Made by a program: the position numbers and the translations under genes. 64,000 nt of DNA. It comes from Pseudomonas sp. ANT_J12. Lineage in GTDB: Bacteria; Pseudomonadota; Gammaproteobacteria; Pseudomonadales; Pseudomonadaceae. Under the pieces are notes generated by a model. The model saw nothing but the letters and a program-made list of their open reading frames with translations. It was not told where the DNA came from and searched no databases. Position 1 is the first letter of the stretch. Every line of letters starts with the position of its first letter. Of the stretch, positions 43,801 through 52,398 are shown piece after piece. Location: contig NZ_VOBN01000004.1 of NCBI RefSeq assembly GCF_008370045.1, positions 186,001 to 250,000 of the forward strand. The letters are read 5' to 3'.

Positions 43801-44913
43801 ATGATCGATTTAAGAAGCTCAAACGAAGCGCTCTCCAAATACACTGAGCGCTACGACCATCTCCTCCCACCTCCATCCCCTCAACTGCGTCAACGCATGG
43901 ATTTCATGTTGCAGCCGGACGCCCCCAAGTTGGCAAACGAGAAGCCTGGCTGGCTGTCTTCCAGACCTTGCACCCTCACTGAAGAACAGGCGCTGGACCG
44001 AGCAAAGGGTTGCCTGCTTGGGTTGGCGATCGGCGACGCAGTGGGTACAACGCTGGAGTTTCTGCCCCGTGATCGAGAGCATGTTAATGATATGGTCGGA
44101 GGTGGTCCCTTCAAGCTAAAACCGGGAGAGTGGACTGACGATACGAGCATGGCGCTGGCCCTCGCAGACACTTACGTAGCAAACAATAATTTCGATTTCC
44201 TCGATTACACACAACGGCTTTGTCGCTGGTATAAAAATGGCGAAAACAGCCATAACGGAAAATGTTTTGACATTGGCAATGCCACTCGTACCGCGCTGGA
44301 AGGACTACTGACCCATGGTGTTGACTGGTACGGCAACGATCACCCCTCCACAGCTGGCAATGGAACAATCATCAGACTGGCACCCACCGCCATCTTCCGC
44401 CGCCACTCTTTGTCCGGCACTTGGCGAGAAAGCTCGGCGCAAAGCCGTTGCACTCACCGGGCTGTAGAGGCGGTAAATAGCTGCGAACTGCTGGGCGCTC
44501 AACTGCACCTGGCCCTCAATGGGGCGGACAAAGAAGAAACCTTGTCGCCAATGGTTCGTGCTTTGTATCCCCGCCCCTTGATCATCAACGCTGGCGAATA
44601 CAAACAAAAAAACCGCGATCAAATACGTTCCTCTGGTTACGTCATCGATACGCTGGAAGCAGCTCTGTGGGCAGTCTGGAACACGGACAACTTCAAGGAT
44701 GCGATCCTGCTGGCTGCCAATCTGGCGGATGATGCCGACAGCGTGGCAGCTACGGCCGGCCAGATAGCCGGGGCGCTGTACGGAGTGACGGGCATCCCTG
44801 AAGAATGGGTCAAAACGATTGCTTGGTCAGAACATATACAACACCTGGCGCAACAGTTATTCGAAAACGCCCCACCCCATGACGACATGGACGAAGTGAT
44901 TTATGGGAATTAA
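43801..44913 (+). CDS. ADP-ribosylglycohydrolase with N-terminal extension (Tri1-like)
   Basis: A 370-residue DraG/ARH-fold enzyme that should remove ADP-ribose from modified proteins. Metal-site motifs are [42 protein letters not shown] and [21 protein letters not shown]. About 65 residues precede the catalytic domain. Type VI immunity protein Tri1 combines exactly these two parts: it reverses ADP-ribosylation and blocks the toxin's active site with its N-terminal arm. No ADP-ribosyltransferase is recognisable next to it, so it may be a broad, orphan antidote. A housekeeping role is the alternative. Confidence 0.85.
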   Translation: MIDLRSSNEALSKYTERYDHLLPPPSPQLRQRMDFMLQPDAPKLANEKPGWLSSRPCTLTEEQALDRAKGCLLGLAIGDAVGTTLEFLPRDREHVNDMVGGGPFKLKPGEWTDDTSMALALADTYVANNNFDFLDYTQRLCRWYKNGENSHNGKCFDIGNATRTALEGLLTHGVDWYGNDHPSTAGNGTIIRLAPTAIFRRHSLSGTWRESSAQSRCTHRAVEAVNSCELLGAQLHLALNGADKEETLSPMVRALYPRPLIINAGEYKQKNRDQIRSSGYVIDTLEAALWAVWNTDNFKDAILLAANLADDADSVAATAGQIAGALYGVTGIPEEWVKTIAWSEHIQHLAQQLFENAPPHDDMDEVIYGN

Positions 44914-45265
44914 AGAAATGACCGAAACGTGGCATCGTGTTGAAAACGGAACCCTATGGATAGCAGGTCAACCCATTTACCTGCCTTACCCCGTCAAAGA
45001 GGCCTTTCAACACAACAACAGGCTGTTGATTCTGGTCGAGCCCGCGCCCGATGTGATTTTCAATAGAAACGTCTTCGCACTGTCGATGCACGGTGAACTG
45101 CTCTGGCAAATCGAAGAAAGCCCCCATGGCACGGAAGTCGACAAGCCCTACATGAACCTCTACTGCGACAAAGATGCGGCGGTGATTGCCGGTAACTGGA
45201 ATGGCCTCAGCTACTTGGTCGACTTGCACAATGGCGCCGTCAGCGTTGCTGCTTTTGAAAAATAG
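44903..45265 (+). CDS. Hypothetical protein coupled to the ADP-ribosylglycohydrolase
   Basis: A 120-residue soluble protein with beta-propeller-like strands ([62 protein letters not shown]). It overlaps the preceding gene by 11 bp if the ATG at 44903 is used; the ATG at 44918 is an alternative. Family not recognised; possibly another immunity protein. Confidence 0.65.
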   Translation: MGIKEMTETWHRVENGTLWIAGQPIYLPYPVKEAFQHNNRLLILVEPAPDVIFNRNVFALSMHGELLWQIEESPHGTEVDKPYMNLYCDKDAAVIAGNWNGLSYLVDLHNGAVSVAAFEK

Positions 45266-45318
45266 GACACCGCTCACTCAATGGCTGACAACCTCAGCGG
45301 CTGCCAGCGCCCCCTCCG

Positions 45319-45519
45319 TTACGCCTGCTCATAGCGCTGCTGCAACAAATGCCGCGCCGTTCCTGCGTTCAGGTACGTACCAATCAGTTCCGCCAACTCC
45401 TTCTCCTTGAGTTTCTTGTCGTCACGACAAAACTGCATCAGCTGCAACTGGACCGAGCGTTTTTTCTTGTCGAGCCTCACATCAGGCGCATAGAACGGGC
45501 GCAAGGCCAGTTCTGGCAT
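45319..45519 (-). CDS. Small hypothetical protein (66 aa)
   Basis: MPELALRPFYAPDVRLDKKKRS ... LMQFCRDDKKLKEKELAELIGTYLNAG: a basic helical protein. AAGGAAC lies 9 bases before the ATG at 45519. It is convergent with the preceding gene. May be genuine or a fragment of a longer lost gene. Confidence 0.4.
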   Translation of the reverse strand: MPELALRPFYAPDVRLDKKKRSVQLQLMQFCRDDKKLKEKELAELIGTYLNAGTARHLLQQRYEQA

Positions 45520-46159
45520 GGGCGCGTTCCTTGCGCATTTGCCGGCCCGTCGCGAAAGCTCCCTGGGACGTAATGGCACTGAACGCGCTATACAGCGATG
45601 CCAACCCTATGCAGCCCCGCAATGCCGTCCTACAAACAGAGCAACGAAATAAACTTTTTCCTTATTCCAAATACTCTGTATTGCCATCACTTCCAGGCGC
45701 AATAAATTCTCCCTTTTTCTCCGTTCACATTTTAGCTGGAACTCACCGAACCTGAATTTGGTGAACCGGTTCACCTTTTTTCAAATTAATTTCACTTGGA
45801 AATTGGATCCATAATCCTTCTCAAACCATTGAACTTGCTAGGTTTCAGAGTCTTCTGTCAGACAGATCCGTCAACTAATGGCAAGCGGACATCATTGCGG
45901 CATGTATCAAAAACGAGAAAAAATCCTTTTCTGTATGAACTTTTCTATTCGAGATGTTGCCATATACGACGTTGCTGGCCACTCGACATCCATATGCCAG
46001 CACCGTGTTCCTACAAATTCCTGCCAATGTGCATTTCCGATGTAGAAACGTCGGCCATCGCACTTTGTGAACAGGTGCTCAATTGAGAAATTCGTAGCTC
46101 TTCACGTTTTCCCTGAAGAATCGGGAAGCGGTCGTAAAGAGTTCAAGGAAGATACACCG
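45520..46159. other. Leader region of the type VI operon
   Basis: 640 bp without a convincing gene. It is clearly AT-richer than the operon and should contain the operon promoter. A 16-bp palindrome with a T run lies inside (45760-45781). AAGGAAG at about 46145-46151 is the ribosome site of the first operon gene. Confidence 0.5.
45760..45781 (+). terminator. Perfect palindrome followed by T run
   Basis: GGTGAACCGGTTCACC (45760-45775) then TTTTTT. As RNA it can form a 6-bp stem with a CCGG loop, a weak rho-independent terminator; as DNA it could be an operator for the operon downstream. Confidence 0.45.
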
Positions 46160-46909
46160 ATGACTCAGACGTTTGACGTTGAAGCACTGATCAAATTGCG
46201 AAGCCAGACCCGGGTCATTTCCGATGCGCTCAAGGCGCAGGCTTCGGATTATCTGTCGACCCTCGCATTGCTGATCCGTCCGCAGACGTTTTTCGGTGAA
46301 TACCTGCAAGGCGCGCAGCGCAGCAGCGGCCGCGAAACCCAGCACCACTTCAAGGAGTTCAAGGAACTCTACGACCGCATCGGGTCGGCAACGCCCTTTC
46401 AGTTGGTCAATGAACTGGAAGTGCCTCTCAACCTGATCGGCACGACGCCGGAACTGTTTCCGCTGGAGTACGACAAGGTGCTCTCGCAAAGCGGCCAGAC
46501 CATCCGCATCACCAGCCCTGTGCGCTGGGTCGTGGGCTTCAACTCGTTCGACCTGGCGCGCTTTCGCACCGTCATCAAAGACCCCAATCGCAGCAGCGCC
46601 GAGTTGTACCGCTTCGTCGTGCACTACCTGGTGTTGTTCTACTGCCTGAGCCAGTCACCTGGCCTGGGCCGTTTGTTTGGCGGCCTGCGCTTCCCCCTCA
46701 GTTTCGAGCGCCTCAAAGACTTTGGTGACCTGCCCTTCTGCGTCATCGGCTCACCGGTGCGCTCCCAATTGCCGGACGAATCGGTTATCCGCAGCAGCAC
46801 GCAGATCGCCGGCAATACCAGCTTCGAAGAGTTGGTGGGGCACGAAAACATTATTGAAATGAACGATGAAATCCGTCAGCGCCTTCTGCTGACGATCGAA
46901 GGAATGTAA
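46160..46909 (+). CDS. Type VI cluster accessory protein of unknown function
   Basis: A 249-residue soluble protein starting MTQTFDVEALIKLRSQTRVI. A start 31 codons upstream is possible, but AAGGAAG directly precedes the ATG at 46160. It is the first gene of the structural operon, 69 bp before tssB. I recall a gene of this kind at this position in pseudomonad clusters of the P. putida K1 type, but no biochemical role. Central region (LNLIGTTPELFPLEYDKVLS ... VRWVVGFNSFDLARFRTVIK) has mixed alpha/beta character. Confidence 0.75.
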   Translation: MTQTFDVEALIKLRSQTRVISDALKAQASDYLSTLALLIRPQTFFGEYLQGAQRSSGRETQHHFKEFKELYDRIGSATPFQLVNELEVPLNLIGTTPELFPLEYDKVLSQSGQTIRITSPVRWVVGFNSFDLARFRTVIKDPNRSSAELYRFVVHYLVLFYCLSQSPGLGRLFGGLRFPLSFERLKDFGDLPFCVIGSPVRSQLPDESVIRSSTQIAGNTSFEELVGHENIIEMNDEIRQRLLLTIEGM

Positions 46910-46977
46910 CGCGCCCGGCCACCCGCTGGCCGGAACGCAAACGACTTGCAGCGAATTGGTTCGCACAGGAGATCACG

Positions 46978-47511
46978 ATGGCGAAGAAGGAAAGTACCCA
47001 GCACAAACTCGACCGCGTTCGCGCGCCTCGGGTCCATATCACCTATGACGTGGATATCGGTGACGCTCAGGAAAAGAAAGAGCTGCCCTTTGTCGTCGGT
47101 GTGCTGGGCGATTTCTCCGGCAACCCGCTGGAGCCGCTGCCGAAGCTCAAAGAGCGCAAGTTCATTTTCATCGACCGCGACAACTTCAACGGCGTGCTCA
47201 AGGGCATCAAGCCGCGCCTGAGTTATCGGGTCGACAACACGCTGGTCAGGAACGGCACGCAGTTGGGCGTCGAGCTCAACTTCAACGCCCTCGAAGACTT
47301 CGAGCCGCAGAACGTGGTGAAGCAGGTCGAGCCGCTGCGCAAGCTGCTGGAAGTGCGCAACAAGCTGGCTGATCTGCGCAACAAAATGGGCGGCAACGAC
47401 AAGCTCGAAGAGCTGCTCATGGACGTGTTGCAGAACACCGAAAAGTTGAAAACGCTGGGCAAGGAATTCGGCCGTGAAGCCGCTGTTCCAGCCACCGATG
47501 GCAAAGAGTAG
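46978..47511 (+). CDS. tssB: TssB, small contractile-sheath subunit
   Basis: A 177-residue VipA/TssB protein. Motifs: LDRVRAPRVHITYDVDIGDA, LPFVVGVLGDFSGNPLEPLPKL and the helical end VEPLRKLLEVRNKLADLRNKM. It pairs with TssC to form the sheath around the Hcp tube. The ATG at 46978 follows CACAGGAGATCACG. tssC starts 10 bp after its stop. Confidence 0.96.
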   Translation: MAKKESTQHKLDRVRAPRVHITYDVDIGDAQEKKELPFVVGVLGDFSGNPLEPLPKLKERKFIFIDRDNFNGVLKGIKPRLSYRVDNTLVRNGTQLGVELNFNALEDFEPQNVVKQVEPLRKLLEVRNKLADLRNKMGGNDKLEELLMDVLQNTEKLKTLGKEFGREAAVPATDGKE

Positions 47512-47521
47512 GAGCCTGAAG

Positions 47522-49024
47522 ATGAACGATAAGCAAACCGTGACTCAACAGGACGGCGATCTGGTTGAAGTGGAAAACTTCGCCCCGCAATCCTCGCTGC
47601 TCGACAGCATCATTTCGCAAAGCCGTGTGGCGCGCTCCGAGACTGAGCGCACCCGCACACGTGATTTGATCGGCGAACTGGTCAGCCAGGTGCTCGAAGG
47701 CGAAATGACGCCGAGCAAGGACCTGATTGCCGTGCTCGATGCGCGCATCGCCGAAATCGACGCGATGCTCTCCGAGCAGATGAACGAAATCATGCATGCT
47801 CGCGAATTCCAGCAACTGGAAGCGTCGTGGCGTGGCCTGAAGTATCAGGTGGACCAGACCGAAACCAGCACCACGCTGAAGATTCACCTGCTCAATGCGT
47901 CGAAGAAAGACTTGGTGCGCGACCTCAAGTCCGCCTCCGAATTCGACCAGAGCGCGCTGTTCAAAAAGATCTACGAAGAAGAGTACGGCACCTTCGGTGG
48001 TGCACCGTTCGGCATGTTGCTGGGTGATTACGAGTTCAATCGCAGCCCCGAAGACATGTACCTGCTCGAAGAGATTTCCCATGTCGCCGCCGCGGCCCAT
48101 GCACCGTTTATCTCGGCGGCTTCGCCTGAGCTGTTCGGCTGGGATTCGTTTACCGACATGTCCGGCCCACGGGACCTGGCGAAGATTTTCGACACCGTCG
48201 AATACGCCAAGTGGAAGTCGTTCCGCGCCTCCGAAGACTCGCGTTATGTCGGTCTGACGTTGCCGCACGTGCTGGGTCGCCTGCCTTATGGCCCGGATAC
48301 CACGCCAGTTGAAGAATTCAACTTCGTGGAAAGCGTCGATGGCCGCGACCACAACAAGTACCTGTGGATGAATGCCGCCTACGCGCTGGGCACTCGGGTC
48401 ACCGACGCGTTCTCGCGTTACGGCTGGTGCGTGGCGATTCGCGGTGTCGAGGGTGGAGGTCTGGTGGAAGGCCTGCCGACGCACACGTTCAAAACCGATG
48501 ACGGCGAAATCGCCCTCAAGTGCCCGACCGAAATCGCCATCACCGACCGTCGTGAAAAAGAGCTGTCGGACCTTGGCTTCATTCCGTTGGTGCACTGCAA
48601 AGGCACCGACTACGCCGCGTTCTTCGGCACTCAGTCGGCGCAGAAACAGAAGCACTACAACACCGACATCGCCAACGCCAACGCCCGGCTTTCCGCGCAG
48701 CTGCAATACATCTTCGCTACGTCGCGCATCGCGCACTACATGAAGGCGATCATGCGCGACAAGATCGGCAGCTTCGCGTCCCGCAAGGACGTCGAGATGT
48801 TCCTCAACAAGTGGCTGTCGAGCTATGTGCTGCTGGATGACACCGCCAGCCAGGAAGCCAAGGCCAAATTCCCGTTGCGCGAAGCGCGGGCTGAAGTGTT
48901 CGAGGTTCCCGGCAAACCAGGTGTGTACAAGGCCGTGACGTACCTGCGTCCACATTACCAACTGGACGAGCTGACCGCTTCGTTGCGCCTGGTCGCCGAA
49001 TTGCCGCAATCGACTCGCGGCTGA
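47522..49024 (+). CDS. tssC: TssC, large contractile-sheath subunit
   Basis: A 500-residue VipB/TssC protein beginning MNDKQTVTQQDGDLVEVE. The ATG at 47522 has AGGAG upstream, while an in-frame start at 47474 lies inside tssB. Family motifs: SWRGLKYQVDQTETS, YGTFGGAPFGMLLGDYEF, ATSRIAHYMKAIMRDKIGSF and the C-terminal YLRPHYQLDELTASLRLVAELP. Confidence 0.97.
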   Translation: MNDKQTVTQQDGDLVEVENFAPQSSLLDSIISQSRVARSETERTRTRDLIGELVSQVLEGEMTPSKDLIAVLDARIAEIDAMLSEQMNEIMHAREFQQLEASWRGLKYQVDQTETSTTLKIHLLNASKKDLVRDLKSASEFDQSALFKKIYEEEYGTFGGAPFGMLLGDYEFNRSPEDMYLLEEISHVAAAAHAPFISAASPELFGWDSFTDMSGPRDLAKIFDTVEYAKWKSFRASEDSRYVGLTLPHVLGRLPYGPDTTPVEEFNFVESVDGRDHNKYLWMNAAYALGTRVTDAFSRYGWCVAIRGVEGGGLVEGLPTHTFKTDDGEIALKCPTEIAITDRREKELSDLGFIPLVHCKGTDYAAFFGTQSAQKQKHYNTDIANANARLSAQLQYIFATSRIAHYMKAIMRDKIGSFASRKDVEMFLNKWLSSYVLLDDTASQEAKAKFPLREARAEVFEVPGKPGVYKAVTYLRPHYQLDELTASLRLVAELPQSTRG

Positions 49025-49049
49025 TCCACACCATTGCCAGGGAGGCTAT

Positions 49050-49532
49050 ATGAGTAGTCAACACAAGCTGTTGCCATCGTTGCTGGATCGATTGCTGGAC
49101 GATCATCCGCATCAATCCATGGAAGCTTCATCGCAACGCTTGTGTTCGCTGGCCGATTACAAGGCCAGCATCGTTCGCGACCTGGAGGTGCTGGTCAACA
49201 CGCGCCAGTCCCTGGTCGCCAACGAGCTGGAGGGTTTCGTCAATCTGGGCGGAACCATCCTCGACTACGGCATGCCGGATTTCACCAGTCGCAGCGTGCT
49301 TGATCCACAAGACCGCCTGTTGATTCAACGACAACTGGAGAAAGCGATCACCGTCGGCGATCGACGGTTTCGCAGCGTAAAAGTCCAACTGCTCGCCCAA
49401 CAAACCGGCCAACGCATGCTGACCTTCCGCGTGGACGCAGTACTGCGCCTGCAGGACATCACCCGTCAGGTTTCCTTCGACGCGGTGCTGCAGGTCAACA
49501 CCCAGGAATACAAAGTGCAGAACCTCAACTGA
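49050..49532 (+). CDS. tssE: TssE, gp25-like baseplate protein
   Basis: A 160-residue GPW/gp25-family protein: LPSLLDRLLDDHP at the start, VLVNTRQSLVANELEGFVNLGGTILDYGMPDF in the centre. It forms the sheath-proximal part of the baseplate wedge. GGGAGGC precedes the ATG; its stop overlaps the tssF start by one base. Confidence 0.95.
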   Translation: MSSQHKLLPSLLDRLLDDHPHQSMEASSQRLCSLADYKASIVRDLEVLVNTRQSLVANELEGFVNLGGTILDYGMPDFTSRSVLDPQDRLLIQRQLEKAITVGDRRFRSVKVQLLAQQTGQRMLTFRVDAVLRLQDITRQVSFDAVLQVNTQEYKVQNLN

Positions 49533-51364
49533 TGCTCGACGATCTGCTGCCCTATTACGAAAAGGAACTGTCGCACCTGCGCTTTTTAGGGCAGGAGTTC
49601 GCGAGCCAGTACCCGAAGATTGCTTCGCGGTTGCTCATCGAGGGCGATAACTGCGAAGACCCGCATACCGAGCGCTTGATCGAAGCGTTCTCGTTCCTGT
49701 CGGCCCGCGTGCACAAAAAACTCGACGATGAGCTGCCGGAAATCGTCGAGTCGTTTCTCGAAGTGTTGTACCCGCATTACCTGCGCCCTACCCCGTCGAT
49801 GTCGATCGTCGAGTTCAACATGGGCAAGCAGGAAAAGGTCACCGAAGCCTTCCGCGTCGCCCGCCACACCGAACTCAGCGCCAACCCGATTGATGGCGTG
49901 GTGTGCAAATTCCGCACTTGCTACCCGGTTGAACTGTGGCCGGTGGCAGTGCATCAAGCGTCGTTCATTGAAATGGAACGCTCAGCGTTCAACGGTCATC
50001 GCGCTGACTTGGTCGCGCGCCTGCGCATCGGCCTGACGGCGACCTCTGATGTGTTGTTCGGCAAGATGGAACTGGACAGCCTGCGTTTTTTCCTCGATGG
50101 CGAAAGCACCCTGATGCTGCAGCTCTATGAGCTGCTGTTCAACAACCTGGCCAAGGCTACGTTGTCGTTCGAGGATGAGGGGCGAACCCGCGAGATCTCG
50201 CTGCCAGCGAACGCGCTGAAAGCCGTCGGTTATGGTCGCGATGAAGGCCTGGTGGATTATTCGGAGCGCTCGTTCCTGGGTTATCGCTTGCTGCACGAGT
50301 ACTTCACCTTCCCGGACAAGTTCATGTTCTTCGACCTGTCGGGTTTTGCGCGGTTGTTAGCGGGCCAGAACCTCGAGAAAATCGAGATCAACTTCTACTT
50401 TTCGGACTACGACCTGAGCGATCGCCTGGCGCGCCTGACGCAGAACATCGGGCGCAATAACTTCAAGCTCAACTGCACGCCGATCATCAATCTGTTCCGC
50501 CAACAGGCAGAGCCGATCAAGTTGACCCACGCCCAGCACGAGTATGCAGTAACGCCGGATGTGCGCCTGCAAGGCTCGGCGGAAGTGGTGTCGATCGATC
50601 GTGTGCGTCGGGTGCGCAAAGTCGGCGGTGTCGATCAGGTCAGCACCTGTCATCCGTTCTTCGAACCGCGTGGCGATCAAGGTCCCGGCCAGAGCTTCTG
50701 GATCGCACGACGTCGGCCGGTGCAGTCGCGCCAGCGTGATGGGTCGGATGTGTTTATCCGGGTGGTGGATCGCGAACTGGAGTTGATCAACTCCAGCAAC
50801 GACACCTTGAGCTTGCGCCTGACCTGCAGCAATCGTGACCTGCCGTTGATGCTGCCGTTCGGCGGTGAGCGCGGAGACTTCAACATCCCCGGCAACTCGG
50901 TGATCCAGGACATCCGCTGCTTGCGCAAACCCACCGCAACCGCGCGCGTGCCGCTGGGTAACGGGGTGATCTGGCGGCTGATTTCGCACCTCTCGCTCAA
51001 CCACATGTCGCTGGTGTCCCAGGGGCGCGAAGTGCTGCTGGAGCTGCTGTCGCTCTACAACTACCGCAATGTGTCGGCGCTGCGCAAACAGATCAACGGG
51101 ATTGTCTCGGTCAGCAGCGAGCCGGTGGTGGCACGTATCGGCCATCCACGTCCGAACTTTGTCCGAGGCGTCGGTATCACCCTCAATTTCGATGAAAGCC
51201 AATACACCGGCAGCGGTGTGTTTTTGTTCGGCATGGTGCTCGACCACTTCTTTGGCCAGTACTGCACCATGAACAGTTTTACCCAATTAACCCTTCGCAC
51301 CTTGCAGCGCGAAAAGAGAGTCGTCCAATGGCCACCGCGAACCGGCGATCAACCCCTGGTCTGA
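49532..51364 (+). CDS. tssF: TssF, baseplate wedge protein
   Basis: A 610-residue TssF (VasA/ImpG). The N-terminal signature YYEKELSHLRFLGQEFASQYPKIASRL and VESFLEVLYPHYLRPTPSMS are diagnostic. TssF pairs with TssG around TssE and TssK. The reading frame overlaps tssG by 37 bp, indicating coupled translation. Confidence 0.96.
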   Translation: MLDDLLPYYEKELSHLRFLGQEFASQYPKIASRLLIEGDNCEDPHTERLIEAFSFLSARVHKKLDDELPEIVESFLEVLYPHYLRPTPSMSIVEFNMGKQEKVTEAFRVARHTELSANPIDGVVCKFRTCYPVELWPVAVHQASFIEMERSAFNGHRADLVARLRIGLTATSDVLFGKMELDSLRFFLDGESTLMLQLYELLFNNLAKATLSFEDEGRTREISLPANALKAVGYGRDEGLVDYSERSFLGYRLLHEYFTFPDKFMFFDLSGFARLLAGQNLEKIEINFYFSDYDLSDRLARLTQNIGRNNFKLNCTPIINLFRQQAEPIKLTHAQHEYAVTPDVRLQGSAEVVSIDRVRRVRKVGGVDQVSTCHPFFEPRGDQGPGQSFWIARRRPVQSRQRDGSDVFIRVVDRELELINSSNDTLSLRLTCSNRDLPLMLPFGGERGDFNIPGNSVIQDIRCLRKPTATARVPLGNGVIWRLISHLSLNHMSLVSQGREVLLELLSLYNYRNVSALRKQINGIVSVSSEPVVARIGHPRPNFVRGVGITLNFDESQYTGSGVFLFGMVLDHFFGQYCTMNSFTQLTLRTLQREKRVVQWPPRTGDQPLV

Positions 51365-52398
51365 TCGATCAGGCACGGGCTGAGCCGCACCGATTCGAGT
51401 TTTTCCAATTGGTGCGTTTGCTCCGTCTGCATTACAGCAGAACCGGGCGCATGGACCTGGACACTCGACCGCACGAAGACCCTTTGCGTTTTCGCTCGCA
51501 GCTGTCGCTGAACTTCCCTGCGAGTGAAGTCAGCGACTTGCAGTTTGAGCGTGAAGGCAAGGTGTCCGCGGCAGGTTTGCCCCTGTCTGAAGTGCAAGTC
51601 ACGTTCATGGGACTGGTCGGGCCGTCCGGCGTGTTACCGCGTCCCTACACCGAGTTGTTGATCGAGCGGCATATCCAGCACCGAGATGATGCGGCCCACG
51701 CCTTCCTCGATATGTTCTCGCATCGCATGACCACGCTGTTCTACGAGGCCTGGCAGAAATACAAGTTCTACATCGAATACGAACGCAACGGCACCTCGGA
51801 CTTCGATCGCTACCTGCTCAACCTGGTGGGCTTCGGGCCTGAGGCGCAGAAGCAGAAATTCGACAAGCAAGGCTCACCGCTGCGGCGCGAATTGTTCAGC
51901 TATTTCTCCGGCCTGTTTGCCCAGAAGCCGCGCAACTCACTGAACCTTGAAGTGATGCTGTCCTTCTATTTTTCGCTGCCATTCAAGGTCAAGCCATTTG
52001 CCGGACGCTGGCTGAAACTCGACGCCAGCCAATGCACGCAATTGGGCCGCAAAAACGCCGCGCTCGGGCAAAGCGCAGTCGCCGGTAACCGGGTCTGGGA
52101 TTACCAATCGTGCGTGCGCATCGAGCTGGGTCCGCTGGACCTGGTCGACTATCAGCGCTTCCAGCCAGGCACCGTCGACTACCAGAAACTGGTGGAGCTG
52201 GTGCGGTTCTACGTCGGCGCCGAACTGGACTTCCAGTTGTCGCCCCGGCTCAAACCCGAAGCAGTCCCCGTGGCCCGCCTCGGTCGCCAGGGCAACGTTG
52301 CACTGGGCTGGCAAGGCTGGCTCAAACGTCCTGGTGTCGACGTGGAACCTTCCCGTTGTGCCCTCTTCCACATTCCTTTTGATGGGGTCTCCCTGTGA
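51328..52398 (+). CDS. tssG: TssG, baseplate wedge protein
   Basis: A 356-residue TssG (VasB/ImpH). Hallmarks: EPHRFEFFQLVRLLR, FRSQLSLNFPASEVSDLQFE, VTFMGLVGPSGVLPRPYTELL and FLDMFSHRMTTLFYEAWQKYK. Its ATG lies within the end of tssF, and its TGA overlaps the GTG of tssH. Confidence 0.96.
   Translation: MATANRRSTPGLIDQARAEPHRFEFFQLVRLLRLHYSRTGRMDLDTRPHEDPLRFRSQLSLNFPASEVSDLQFEREGKVSAAGLPLSEVQVTFMGLVGPSGVLPRPYTELLIERHIQHRDDAAHAFLDMFSHRMTTLFYEAWQKYKFYIEYERNGTSDFDRYLLNLVGFGPEAQKQKFDKQGSPLRRELFSYFSGLFAQKPRNSLNLEVMLSFYFSLPFKVKPFAGRWLKLDASQCTQLGRKNAALGQSAVAGNRVWDYQSCVRIELGPLDLVDYQRFQPGTVDYQKLVELVRFYVGAELDFQLSPRLKPEAVPVARLGRQGNVALGWQGWLKRPGVDVEPSRCALFHIPFDGVSL

Noticed and set aside
47417..49009. 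530-codon minus-strand frame opposite tssC
   Set aside because: Antisense shadow of tssC in high-GC DNA; no family motifs, and the plus-strand protein is unambiguous.
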